A DNA stretch of 64,000 nucleotides, taken from the NCBI GenBank assembly GCA_029224185.1, contig CM055197.1, forward strand, positions 23,016,862-23,080,861, in the 5' to 3' direction. Within the stretch, counting starts at the first letter, position 1. Every line of letters starts with the position of its first letter. A program made the translations under genes and the position numbers. Below, one piece after another: positions 1 to 9,090 of the stretch. The notes under the pieces are model-generated. The model had not been told where the DNA came from, did not search any database, and worked only from the letters and a program-made list of their open reading frames with translations. Source of the stretch: Karalla daura (taxonomy: Eukaryota > Chordata > Actinopteri > Chaetodontiformes > Leiognathidae).

Positions 1-265
1 GGGTAATTAGCATGATTTTGTAATCCAAAATCAAGGTAATGAGAAAGGGGTTACACTTGACCTCCTAAACTCAAATGGGTGGAGGAGGAACAAAACTGAT
101 CATTCAAAAATCAAAGTAATTACACTTTGATAGTGCTTAGCAACTTAAAGTCAAAGGACGAAAGTTGATATGACTTGAACATATCCCAAAGGAATCACGC
201 TTTGAAGTCTTCAGGAAGATCAAAGGCGTCAGCGATGATGTCACACTGGCTCACCTTGTCTGACA
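1..265. repeat. Partial class B2 monomer at left edge
   Basis: This is the 3' two-thirds of a B2 unit, entering the window at GGGTAATTAGCATG. It has the B2 markers GGGGTTACACTTG, CATTCAAAAATC, GGACGAAAG and AACATATCCC. The next unit (266) begins with the ATTTGTCAC junction variant, as usual after B2. The array therefore continues beyond the left edge. Confidence 0.95.
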
Positions 266-649
266 TCAATTTGTCACTGTGACATTGTCAGGTGCCTTCC
301 TCATGTAGTGAGTATTTTGATGATATCTCTGTGACTCGAATAGGAAAATACAAAAGGACAACTTTGAAAAGAAAAGTCTGCCCTGGGTAATTAGCTTGAT
401 TTTGAAATCAAAAATCAGACTTATGACAAAGGATTTACTCTTAACTTCCTTCACACAAATGGGTGAAGGAGGAACTAAATTGATCATTCCAAAATCAAAG
501 TAGTGATACATTGACGTTCCTGAGCAGCCTCAACTCAATGGACTAAAGTCGAGATGACCTGAACATCTCCCAAAGGAATCACGCTTTGAAGTCTTCAGGA
601 AGATCAAAGGCGTCAGCGATGATGTCACACTGGCTCACCTTGTCTGACA

Positions 650-1032
650 TCAATATGTCACTGTGACATTGTCAGGTGCCTTCCTCATGTAGTGAGTATT
701 TTGATGATATCTCTTGACTCGAATAGGAAAATAAAAAAGGACAACTTTGAAAAGAAAAGTCTGCCCTGGGTAATTAGCTTGACTTTGAAATCAAAAATCA
801 GACTTATGACAAAGGATTTACTCTTAACTTCCTTCACACAAATGGGTGAAGGAGGAACTAAATTGATCATTCCAAAATCAAAGTAGTGATACATTGACGT
901 TCCTGAGCAGCCTCAACTCAATGGACTAAAGTCGAGATGACCTGAACATCTCCCAAAGGAATCACGCTTTGAAGTCTTCAGGAAGATCAAAGGCGTCAGC
1001 GATGATGTCACACTGGCTCACCTTGTCTGACA
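650..1032. repeat. Type monomer A3 (383 bp)
   Basis: A3 lacks one G in CTCTTGACTCG (A2 has CTCTGTGACTCG). Other markers are GGAAAATAAAAAAGGACAAC, CTTGACTTTGAAATC and the A2-type CTTCCTTCACAC. There are 19 copies. The lost base makes the unit 383 bp, so any reading frame shifts at each A3. A 64-codon plus-strand ORF and a 69-codon minus-strand ORF overlap over nearly the same bases, which is typical of chance ORFs. Confidence 0.93.
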
Positions 1033-1415
1033 TCAATATGTCACTGTGACATTGTCAGGTGCCTTCCTCATGTAGTGAGTATTTTGATGATATCTCTTGA
1101 CTCGAATAGGAACATACAAAAGGACAACATTGAAAAGAAAAGTCTGCCCTGGGTAATTAGCTTGATTTTGAAATCCAAAATCAGACTTATGAAAAAGGAT
1201 TTACTCTTACCCTCCTGAACACAAATGGGTGAAGGAGGAACTAAATTGATCATTCTAAAATCAAAGTAATGATACATTGACGTTGCAGAGCAGCCTAAAC
1301 TCAATGGACTAAAGTCGAGATGACCTGAACATCTCTCAAAGGAATCACGCTTTGAAGTCTTCAGGAAGATCAAAGGCGTCAGCGATGATGTCACACTGGC
1401 TCACCTTGTCTGACA
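1033..1415. repeat. Type monomer A4 (383 bp)
   Basis: A4 combines the one-base deletion CTCTTGACTCG with GGAACATACAAAAGG, ACAACATTG, CCCTGGGTAATT, GAAATCCAAAATC, CCCTCCTGAACAC, GTTGCAGAGCAGCC then TAAACTC, and AACATCTCTC. There are 18 copies. Those at 1799 and 36723 carry CCTCCTTAACAC. A 108-codon minus-strand ORF is present in most copies and closes in each. Confidence 0.93.
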
Positions 1416-2175
1416 TCAATATGTCACTGTGACATTGTCAGGTGCCTTCCTCATGTAGTGAGTATTTTGATGATATCTCTTGACTCGAATAGGAAAATAA
1501 AAAAGTACAACTTTGAAAAGAAAAGTCTGCCCTGGGTAATTAGCTTGACTTTGAAATCAAAAATCAGACTTATGACAAAGGATTTACTCTTAACTTCCTT
1601 CACACAAATGGGTGAAGGAGGAACTAAATTGATCATTCCAAAATCAAAGTAGTGATACATTGACGTTCCTGAGCAGCCTCAACTCAATGGACTAAAGTCG
1701 AGATGACCTGAACATCTCCCAAAGGAATCACGCTTTGAAGTCTTCAGGAAGATCAAAGGCGTCAGCGATGATGTCACACTGGCTCACCTTGTCTGACATC
1801 AATATGTCACTGTGACATTGTCAGGTGCCTTCCTCATGTAGTGAGTATTTTGATGATATCTCTTGACTCGAATAGGAACATACAAAAGGACAACATTGAA
1901 AAGAAAAGTCTGCCCTGGGTAATTAGCTTGATTTTGAAATCCAAAATCAGACTTATGAAAAAGGATTTACTCTTACCCTCCTTAACACAAATGGGTGAAG
2001 GAGGAACTAAATTGATCATTCTAAAATCAAAGTAATGATACATTGACGTTGCAGAGCAGCCTAAACTCAATGGACTAAAGTCGAGATGACCTGAACATCT
2101 CTCAAAGGAATCACGCTTTGAAGTCTTCAGGAAGATCAAAGGCGTCAGCGATGATGTCACACTGGCTCACCTTGT

Positions 2176-2207
2176 CTGACATCAATATGTCACTGTGACA
2201 TTGTCAG
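2176..2207. other. Junction palindrome (representative copy)
   Basis: ATGTCAC and GTGACAT are perfect 7-bp arms around a single T (2187-2201). Outside them, CTGACA (2176-2181) and TGTCAG (2202-2207) pair as well, with TCAAT bulged on the left. Class-B units read TATCAG and lose one outer pair. The 24 units that start ATTTGTCAC lose one inner pair. Confidence 0.8.
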
Positions 2208-2312
2208 GTGCCTTCCTCATGTAGTGAGTATTTTGATGATATCTCTGTGACTCGAATAGGAAAATACAAAAGGACAACTTTGAAAAGAAAAGTCTGCCCT
2301 GGGTAATTAGCT

Positions 2313-2333
2313 TGATTTTGAAATCAAAAATCA
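2313..2333. other. A-T rich inverted repeat TGATTTT / AAAATCA
   Basis: Seven-base arms TGATTTT (2313-2319) and AAAATCA (2327-2333) with a 7-base spacer. The spacer differs between subtypes (GAAATCA, GAAATCC, GTAATCC), but the arms are kept in A1, A2, A4, A5 and B2. A3 (TGACTTT) and B1 (AATATCA) have one mismatch each. The A/B switch in 16383 lies here. Confidence 0.7.
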
Positions 2334-2362
2334 GACTTATGACAAAGGATTTACTCTTAACT

Positions 2363-2386
2363 TCCTTCACACAAATGGGTGAAGGA
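2363..2386. other. A2/A3 hairpin arms TCCTTCAC / GTGAAGGA
   Basis: Perfect 8-bp arms separated by ACAAATGG in A2, A3 and A3v. In A1, A4 and A5 the left side reads CCTCCT and can pair with AGGAGG slightly further right. In class B, CCTCC pairs with GGAGG. All subtypes therefore keep some inverted repeat here by different bases. Confidence 0.6.
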
Positions 2387-2496
2387 GGAACTAAATTGAT
2401 CATTCCAAAATCAAAGTAGTGATACATTGACGTTCCTGAGCAGCCTCAACTCAATGGACTAAAGTCGAGATGACCTGAACATCTCCCAAAGGAATC

Positions 2497-2529
2497 ACGC
2501 TTTGAAGTCTTCAGGAAGATCAAAGGCGT
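2497..2529. other. Conserved dyad 1 (representative copy)
   Basis: Left arm ACGCTTTGA, then AG, then TCTTC. The centre is AG. The right arm is GAAGA, then TCAAAGGCGT. This gives 14 base pairs with a 2-base bulge on one side and one bulged G on the other. It is present in essentially every monomer of both classes. Local exceptions are GCACG or CACAC at the left arm in the central block and scattered single changes (e.g. CTTGAGG in the units at 3718 and 6788). It could be a protein-binding dyad or an RNA hairpin; neither is shown. Confidence 0.75.
2517..2526 (+). promoter_or_regulatory. TCF/LEF-like motif AGATCAAAGG (representative copy)
   Basis: AGATCAAAGG matches the published TCF/LEF HMG-box consensus. 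It lies in the right arm of dyad 1 and recurs once per monomer in both classes. The evidence is a motif match only; the sequence does not show that the site is bound. In class B, more copies of ATCAAAG and TCAAAGG lie nearby. Confidence 0.4.
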
Positions 2530-2535
2530 CAGCGA

Positions 2536-2568
2536 TGATGTCACACTGGCTCACCTTGTCTGACATCA
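2536..2568. other. Conserved dyad across the junction: TGATGTCA / TGACATCA
   Basis: Perfect 8-bp inverted arms TGATGTCA (2536-2543) and TGACATCA (2561-2568) are separated by 17 bases. The right arm crosses the monomer junction and overlaps the left arm of the next dyad, so the two hairpins would be alternatives. Each arm is one base away from the CRE palindrome TGACGTCA. It is conserved in nearly all monomers. Confidence 0.72.
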
Positions 2569-2949
2569 ATATGTCACTGTGACATTATCAGGTGTCTTTC
2601 TCATGTAGTGAGTAGTCTGATGACATCTCTGTGACATCATTAGGAAAATAAAAAAAGACAACATTGAAAAGAAAAGTCTGCCCTGGGTAATTAGCAAGAT
2701 TTTGTAATCCAAAATCAAGGTAATGAGAAAGGGGTTACACTTGACCTCCTAAACTCAAATGGGTGGAGGAGGAACAAAACTGATCATTCAAAAATCAAAG
2801 TAATTACACTTTGATAGTGCTTAGCAACTTAAAGTCAAAGGACGAAAGTTGATATGACTTGAACATATCCCAAAGGAATCACGCTTTGAAGTCTTCAGGA
2901 AGATCAAAGGCGTCAGCGATGATGTCACACTGGCTCACCTTGTCTGACA
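2566..2949. repeat. Type monomer B2 (384 bp)
   Basis: Class-B unit with GTGTCTTTCTC, GATGACATCTC, ACAACATTGAAAAG, TTAGCATGATT (TTAGCAAGATT in this copy and at 37490), CCAAAATCAAGG, GGGGTTACACTTG, CCTCCTAAACTC, CATTCAAAAATC, GGACGAAAG and AACATATCCC. There are 20 complete copies. It contains no long ORF. In most copies the next monomer begins with ATTTGTCAC instead of ATATGTCAC. Confidence 0.93.
2794..2815. other. Class-B palindrome ATCAAAGT / ACTTTGAT
   Basis: Perfect 8-bp arms (2794-2801 and 2808-2815) are separated by AATTAC. It is present in the class-B monomers and absent from class A, where the right arm is replaced. B2 units at 25595 and 28283 carry the same mismatch (bases 25842 and 28530). 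Confidence 0.78.
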
Positions 2950-3333
2950 TCAATATGTCACTGTGACATTGTCAGGTGCCTTCCTCATGTAGTGAGTATT
3001 TTGATGATATCTCTGTGACTCGAATAGGAAAATACAAAAGGACAACTTTGAAAAGAAAAGTCTGCCCTGGGTAATTAGCTTGATTTTGAAATCAAAAATC
3101 AGACTTATGACAAAGGATTTACTCTTAACCTCCTAAACACAAATGGGTGAAGGAGGAACTAAATTGATCATTCCAAAATCAAGGTAGTGATACATTGACG
3201 TTCCTGAGCAGCCTCAACTCAATGGACTAAAGTCGAGATGACCTGAACATCTCCCAAAGGAATCACGCTTTGAAGTCTTCAGGAAGATCAAAGGCGTCAG
3301 CGATGATGTCACACTGGCTCACCTTGTCTGACA
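2950..3333. repeat. Type monomer A5 (384 bp)
   Basis: A5 matches A2 except that CTTCCTTCACAC is replaced by CCTCCTAAACAC, so the A2 hairpin arms are absent and the minus-strand ORF is stopped. There are 14 copies. Those at 5252, 9859 and 26747 read CCCTGTGTAATT. A5 is the third unit of the 4-mer HOR and usually precedes B2, whose CCTCCTAAACTC it resembles at just this point. Confidence 0.92.
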
Positions 3334-6019
3334 TCAATATGTCACTGTGACATTATCAGGTGTCTTTCTCATGTAGTGAGTAGTCTGATGACATCTCTGT
3401 GACATCATTAGGAAAATAAAAAAAGACAACATTGAAAAGAAAAGTCTGCCCTGGGTAATTAGCATGATTTTGTAATCCAAAATCAAGGTAATGAGAAAGG
3501 GGTTACACTTGACCTCCTAAACTCAAATGGGTGGAGGAGGAACAAAACTGATCATTCAAAAATCAAAGTAATTACACTTTGATAGTGCTTAGCAACTTAA
3601 AGTCAAAGGACGAAAGTTGATATGACTTGAACATATCCCAAAGGAATCACGCTTTGAAGTCTTCAGGAAGATCAAAGGCGTCAGCGATGATGTCACACTG
3701 GCTCACCTTGTCTGACATCAATTTGTCACTGTGACATTGTCAGGTGCCTTCCTCATGTAGTGAGTATTTTGATGATATCTCTGTGACTCGAATAGGAAAA
3801 TACAAAAGGACAACTTTGAAAAGAAAAGTCTGCCCTGGGTAATTAGCTTGATTTTGAAATCAAAAATCAGACTTATGACAAAGGATTTACTCTTAACTTC
3901 CTTCACACAAATGGGTGAAGGAGGAACTAAATTGATCATTCCAAAATCAAAGTAGTGATACATTGACGTTCCTGAGCAGCCTCAACTCAATGGACTAAAG
4001 TCGAGATGACCTGAACATCTCCCAAAGGAATCACGCTTTGAAGTCTTGAGGAAGATCAAAGGCGTCAGCGATGATGTCACACTGGCTCACCTTGTCTGAC
4101 ATCAATATGTCACTGTGACATTGTCAGGTGCCTTCCTCATGTAGTGAGTATTTTGATGATATCTCTTGACTCGAATAGGAAAATAAAAAAGGACAACTTT
4201 GAAAAGAAAAGTCTGCCCTGGGTAATTAGCTTGACTTTGAAATCAAAAATCAGACTTATGACAAAGGATTTACTCTTAACTTCCTTCACACAAATGGGTG
4301 AAGGAGGAACTAAATTGATCATTCCAAAATCAAAGTAGTGATACATTGACGTTCCTGAGCAGCCTCAACTCAATGGACTAAAGTCGAGATGACCTGAACA
4401 TCTCCCAAAGGAATCACGCTTTGAAGTCTTCAGGAAGATCAAAGGCGTCAGCGATGATGTCACACTGGCTCACCTTGTCTGACATCAATATGTCACTGTG
4501 ACATTGTCAGGTGCCTTCCTCATGTAGTGAGTATTTTGATGATATCTCTTGACTCGAATAGGAACATACAAAAGGACAACATTGAAAAGAAAAGTCTGCC
4601 CTGGGTAATTAGCTTGATTTTGAAATCCAAAATCAGACTTATGAAAAAGGATTTACTCTTACCCTCCTGAACACAAATGGGTGAAGGAGGAACTAAATTG
4701 ATCATTCTAAAATCAAAGTAATGATACATTGACGTTGCAGAGCAGCCTAAACTCAATGGACTAAAGTCGAGATGACCTGAACATCTCTCAAAGGAATCAC
4801 GCTTTGAAGTCTTCAGGAAGATCAAAGGCGTCAGCGATGATGTCACACTGGCTCACCTTGTCTGACATCAATATGTCACTGTGACATTGTCAGGTGCCTT
4901 CCTCATGTAGTGAGTATTTTGATGATATCTCTGTGACTCGAATAGGAAAATACAAAAGGACAACTTTGAAAAGAAAAGTCTGCCCTGGGTAATTAGCTTG
5001 ATTTTGAAATCAAAAATCAGACTTATGACAAAGGATTTACTCTTAACTTCCTTCACACAAATGGGTGAAGGAGGAACTAAATTGATCATTCCAAAATCAA
5101 AGTAGTGATACATTGACGTTCCTGAGCAGCCTCAACTCAATGGACTAAAGTCGAGATGACCTGAACATCTCCCAAAGGAATCACGCTTTGAAGTCTTCAG
5201 GAAGATCAAAGGCGTCAGCGATGATGTCACACTGGCTCACCTTGTCTGACATCAATATGTCACTGTGACATTGTCAGGTGCCTTCCTCATGTAGTGAGTA
5301 TTTTGATGATATCTCTGTGACTCGAATAGGAAAATACAAAAGGACAACTTTGAAAAGAAAAGTCTGCCCTGTGTAATTAGCTTGATTTTGAAATCAAAAA
5401 TCAGACTTATGACAAAGGATTTACTCTTAACCTCCTAAACACAAATGGGTGAAGGAGGAACTAAATTGATCATTCCAAAATCAAAGTAGTGATACATTGA
5501 CGTTCCTGAGCAGCCTCAACTCAATGGACTAAAGTCGAGATGACCTGAACATCTCCCAAAGGAATCACGCTTTGAAGTCTTCAGGAAGATCAAAGGCGTC
5601 AGCGATGATGTCACACTGGCTCACCTTGTCTGACATCAATATGTCACTGTGACATTATCAGGTGTCTTTCTCATGTAGTGAGTAGTCTGATGACATCTCT
5701 GTGACATCATTAGGAAAATAAAAAAAGACAACATTGAAAAGAAAAGTCTGCCCTGGGTAATTAGCATGATTTTGTAATCCAAAATCAAGGTAATGAGAAA
5801 GGGGTTACACTTGACCTCCTAAACTCAAATGGGTGGAGGAGGAACAAAACTGATCATTCAAAAATCAAAGTAATTACACTTTGATAGTGCTTAGCAACTT
5901 AAAGTCAAAGGACGAAAGTTGATATGACTTGAACATATCCCAAAGGAATCACGCTTTGAAGTCTTCAGGAAGATCAAAGGCGTCAGCGATGATGTCACAC
6001 TGGCTCACCTTGTCTGACA

Positions 6020-6403
6020 TCAATTTGTCACTGTGACATTGTCAGGTGCCTTCCTCATGTAGTGAGTATTTTGATGATATCTCTGTGACTCGAATAGGAA
6101 AATACAAAAGGACAACATTGAAAAGAAAAGTCTGCCCTGTGTAATTAGCTTGATTTTGAAATCCAAAATCAGACTTATGAAAAAGGATTTACTCTTACCC
6201 TCCTGAACACAAATGGGTGAAGGAGGAACTAAATTGATCATTCTAAAATCAAAGTAATGATACATTGACGTTCCTGAGCAGCCTATACTCAATGGACTAA
6301 AGTCGAGATGACCTGAACATTTCCCAAAGGAATCACGCTTTGAAGTCTTCAGGAAGATCAAAGGCGTCAGCGATGATGTCACACTGGCTCACCTTGTCTG
6401 ACA
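6020..6403. repeat. Type monomer A1 (384 bp)
   Basis: A1 markers are ATTTGTCAC at the junction in most copies, ACAACATTGAAAAG, CCCTGTGTAATT (CCCTGTGCAATT at 13699, 31739, 32507, 39410, 45550, 49387, 57056 and 63575), GAAATCCAAAATC, GAAAAAGG, CCCTCCTGAACAC, CCTATACTC (CCTCAACTC in 13699, 24443 and 25979) and AACATTTCCC. There are 21 copies, and each complete one is followed by B1. A minus-strand ORF of 120 codons spans most of the unit but closes inside it. Confidence 0.93.
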
Positions 6404-6787
6404 TCAATATGTCACTGTGACATTATCAGGTGTCTTGCTCATGTAGTGAGTAGTCTGATGATATCTCTGTGACATCATTAGGAAAATAAAAAAAGACAAC
6501 ATTGGAAAGAAAAGTCTGCCCTGGGTAATTAGCTTGATTTTGTAATCCAATATCAAGGTAATGAGAAAGGGGTTGCACTTGACCTCCAAAACTCAAATGG
6601 GTGGAGGAGGAACAAAACTGAACATTCTAAAATCAAAGTAATTACACTTTGATAGTGCTTAGCAACTTAAAGTCAAAGGACTAAAGTTGATATGACTTGA
6701 ACTTTTCCCAAAGGAATCACGCTTTGAAGTCTTCAGGAAGATCAAAGGCGTCAGCGATGATGTCACACTGGCTCACCTTGTCTGACA
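6404..6787. repeat. Type monomer B1 (384 bp)
   Basis: Class-B unit with GTGTCTTGCTC, GATGATATCTC, ACAACATTGGAAAG, CAATATCAAGG, GGGGTTGCACTTG, CCTCCAAAACTC, GAACATTCTAAAATC and GGACTAAAG. There are 22 complete copies. Where its left neighbour is a typed monomer it is A1, except at 23291 (central-type) and 27131 (A5). The tail has three alleles: AACTTTTCCC, AACATTTCCC and AACATATCCC. A 61-codon minus-strand ORF is a by-product. Confidence 0.93.
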
Positions 6788-9090
6788 TCAATATGTCACT
6801 GTGACATTGTCAGGTGCCTTCCTCATGTAGTGAGTATTTTGATGATATCTCTGTGACTCGAATAGGAAAATACAAAAGGACAACATTGAAAAGAAAAGTC
6901 TGCCCTGTGTAATTAGCTTGATTTTGAAATCCAAAATCAGACTTATGAAAAAGGATTTACTCTTACCCTCCTGAACACAAATGGGTGAAGGAGGAACTAA
7001 ATTGATCATTCTAAAATCAAAGTAATGATACATTGACGTTCCTGAGCAGCCTATACTCAATGGACTAAAGTCGAGATGACCTGAACATTTCCCAAAGGAA
7101 TCACGCTTTGAAGTCTTGAGGAAGATCAAAGGCGTCAGCGATGATGTCACACTGGCTCACCTTGTCTGACATCAATATGTCACTGTGACATTATCAGGTG
7201 TCTTGCTCATGTAGTGAGTAGTCTGATGATATCTCTGTGACATCATTAGGAAAATAAAAAAAGACAACATTGGAAAGAAAAGTCTGCCCTGGGTAATTAG
7301 CTTGATTTTGTAATCCAATATCAAGGTAATGAGAAAGGGGTTGCACTTGACCTCCAAAACTCAAATGGGTGGAGGAGGAACAAAACTGAACATTCTAAAA
7401 TCAAAGTAATTACACTTTGATAGTGCTTAGCAACTTAAAGTCAAAGGACTAAAGTTGATATGACTTGAACATTTCCCAAAGGAATCACGCTTTGAAGTCT
7501 TCAGGAAGATCAAAGGCGTCAGCGATGATGTCACACTGGCTCACCTTGTCTGACATCAATTTGTCACTGTGACATTGTCAGGTGCCTTCCTCATGTAGTG
7601 AGTATTTTGATGATATCTCTGTGACTCGAATAGGAAAATACAAAAGGACAACTTTGAAAAGAAAAGTCTGCCCTGGGTAATTAGCTTGATTTTGAAATCA
7701 AAAATCAGACTTATGACAAAGGATTTACTCTTAACTTCCTTCACACAAATGGGTGAAGGAGGAACTAAATTGATCATTCCAAAATCAAAGTAGTGATACA
7801 TTGACGTTCCTGAGCAGCCTCAACTCAATGGACTAAAGTCGAGATGACCTGAACATCTCCCAAAGGAATCACGCTTTGAAGTCTTCAGGAAGATCAAAGG
7901 CGTCAGCGATGATGTCACACTGGCTCACCTTGTCTGACATCAATATGTCACTGTGACATTGTCAGGTGCCTTCCTCATGTAGTGAGTATTTTGATGATAT
8001 CTCTTGACTCGAATAGGAAAATAAAAAAGGACAACTTTGAAAAGAAAAGTCTGCCCTGGGTAATTAGCTTGACTTTGAAATCAAAAATCAGACTTATGAC
8101 AAAGGATTTACTCTTAACTTCCTTCACACAAATGGGTGAAGGAGGAACTAAATTGATCATTCCAAAATCAAAGTAGTGATACATTGACGTTCCTGAGCAG
8201 CCTCAACTCAATGGACTAAAGTCGAGATGACCTGAACATCTCCCAAAGGAATCACGCTTTGAAGTCTTCAGGAAGATCAAAGGCGTCAGCGATGATGTCA
8301 CACTGGCTCACCTTGTCTGACATCAATTTGTCACTGTGACATTGTCAGGTGCCTTCCTCATGTAGTGAGTATTTTGATGATATCTCTGTGACTCGAATAG
8401 GAAAATACAAAAGGACAACATTGAAAAGAAAAGTCTGCCCTGTGTAATTAGCTTGATTTTGAAATCCAAAATCAGACTTATGAAAAAGGATTTACTCTTA
8501 CCCTCCTGAACACAAATGGGTGAAGGAGGAACTAAATTGATCATTCTAAAATCAAAGTAATGATACATTGACGTTGCAGAGCAGCCTATACTCAATGGAC
8601 TAAAGTCGAGATGACCTGAACATTTCCCAAAGGAATCACGCTTTGAAGTCTTCAGGAAGATCAAAGGCCTCAGCGATGATGTCACACTGGCTCACCTTGT
8701 CTGACATCAATATGTCACTGTGACATTATCAGGTGTCTTGCTCATGTAGTGAGTAGTCTGATGATATCTCTGTGACATCATTAGGAAAATAAAAAAAGAC
8801 AACATTGGAAAGAAAAGTCTGCCCTGGGTAATTAGCTTGATTTTGTAATCCAATATCAAGGTAATGAGAAAGGGGTTGCACTTGACCTCCAAAACTCAAA
8901 TGGGTGGAGGAGGAACAAAACTGAACATTCTAAAATCAAAGTAATTACACTTTGATAGTGCTTAGCAACTTAAAGTCAAAGGACTAAAGTTGATATGACT
9001 TGAACTTTTCCCAAAGGAATCACGCTTTGAAGTCTTCAGGAAGATCAAAGGCGTCAGCGATGATGTCACACTGGCTCACCTTGTCTGACA

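Larger units (their letters stand above)
2182..2565. repeat. Type monomer A2 (384 bp)
   Basis: A2 markers are CTCTGTGACTCGAATAGG, AAAATACAAAAGGACAAC then TTTGAAAAG, ATTTTGAAATCAAAAATC, GACAAAGG, CTTCCTTCACAC, CATTCCAAAATC, GTTCCTGAGCAGCC then TCAACTC, and AACATCTCCC. GC is 154 of 384. There are 16 copies. The 8-bp arms TCCTTCAC and GTGAAGGA, 8 bases apart, are specific to the A2, A3 and A3v forms of this segment. A minus-strand ORF of 81 codons recurs in A2 but is only a by-product of the repeat. Confidence 0.93.
266..5635. repeat. Mixed region: A2-A3-A4 phrases with B2 and A5
   Basis: Monomer starts and subtypes: 266 A2, 650 A3, 1033 A4, 1416 A3 (variant AAAAAAGTACAAC), 1799 A4 (variant CCTCCTTAACAC), 2182 A2, 2566 B2, 2950 A5, 3334 B2, 3718 A2, 4102 A3, 4485 A4, 4868 A2, 5252 A5. 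Units 266 and 3718 both follow B2 and carry the ATTTGTCAC junction. The phrase B2-A2-A3-A4 is thus repeated with an exact offset of 3,452 bp (266/3718, 650/4102, 1033/4485). The order is not a simple periodic HOR. It looks like phrases rearranged by unequal exchange. No gene is present. Confidence 0.93.

Noticed and set aside
692..886. Plus-strand 64-codon ORFs in A3 and A3v monomers
   Set aside because: They overlap a minus-strand ORF over almost the same bases and exist only in subtypes with the one-base deletion. There is no promoter or domain support.
2250..2262. RNA polymerase III B-box-like ATTCGAGTC on the minus strand of class-A monomers (tRNA-derived origin)
   Set aside because: It matches eight of nine consensus positions, but no A box lies at a suitable distance, class B lacks it, and no tRNA-like fold is visible. 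A chance match is likely.
2630..2660. AATAAA in class-B and A3 monomers as a polyadenylation signal
   Set aside because: It lies in an A-rich run (AAAATAAAAAAAG) and is expected by chance. There is no transcript evidence.
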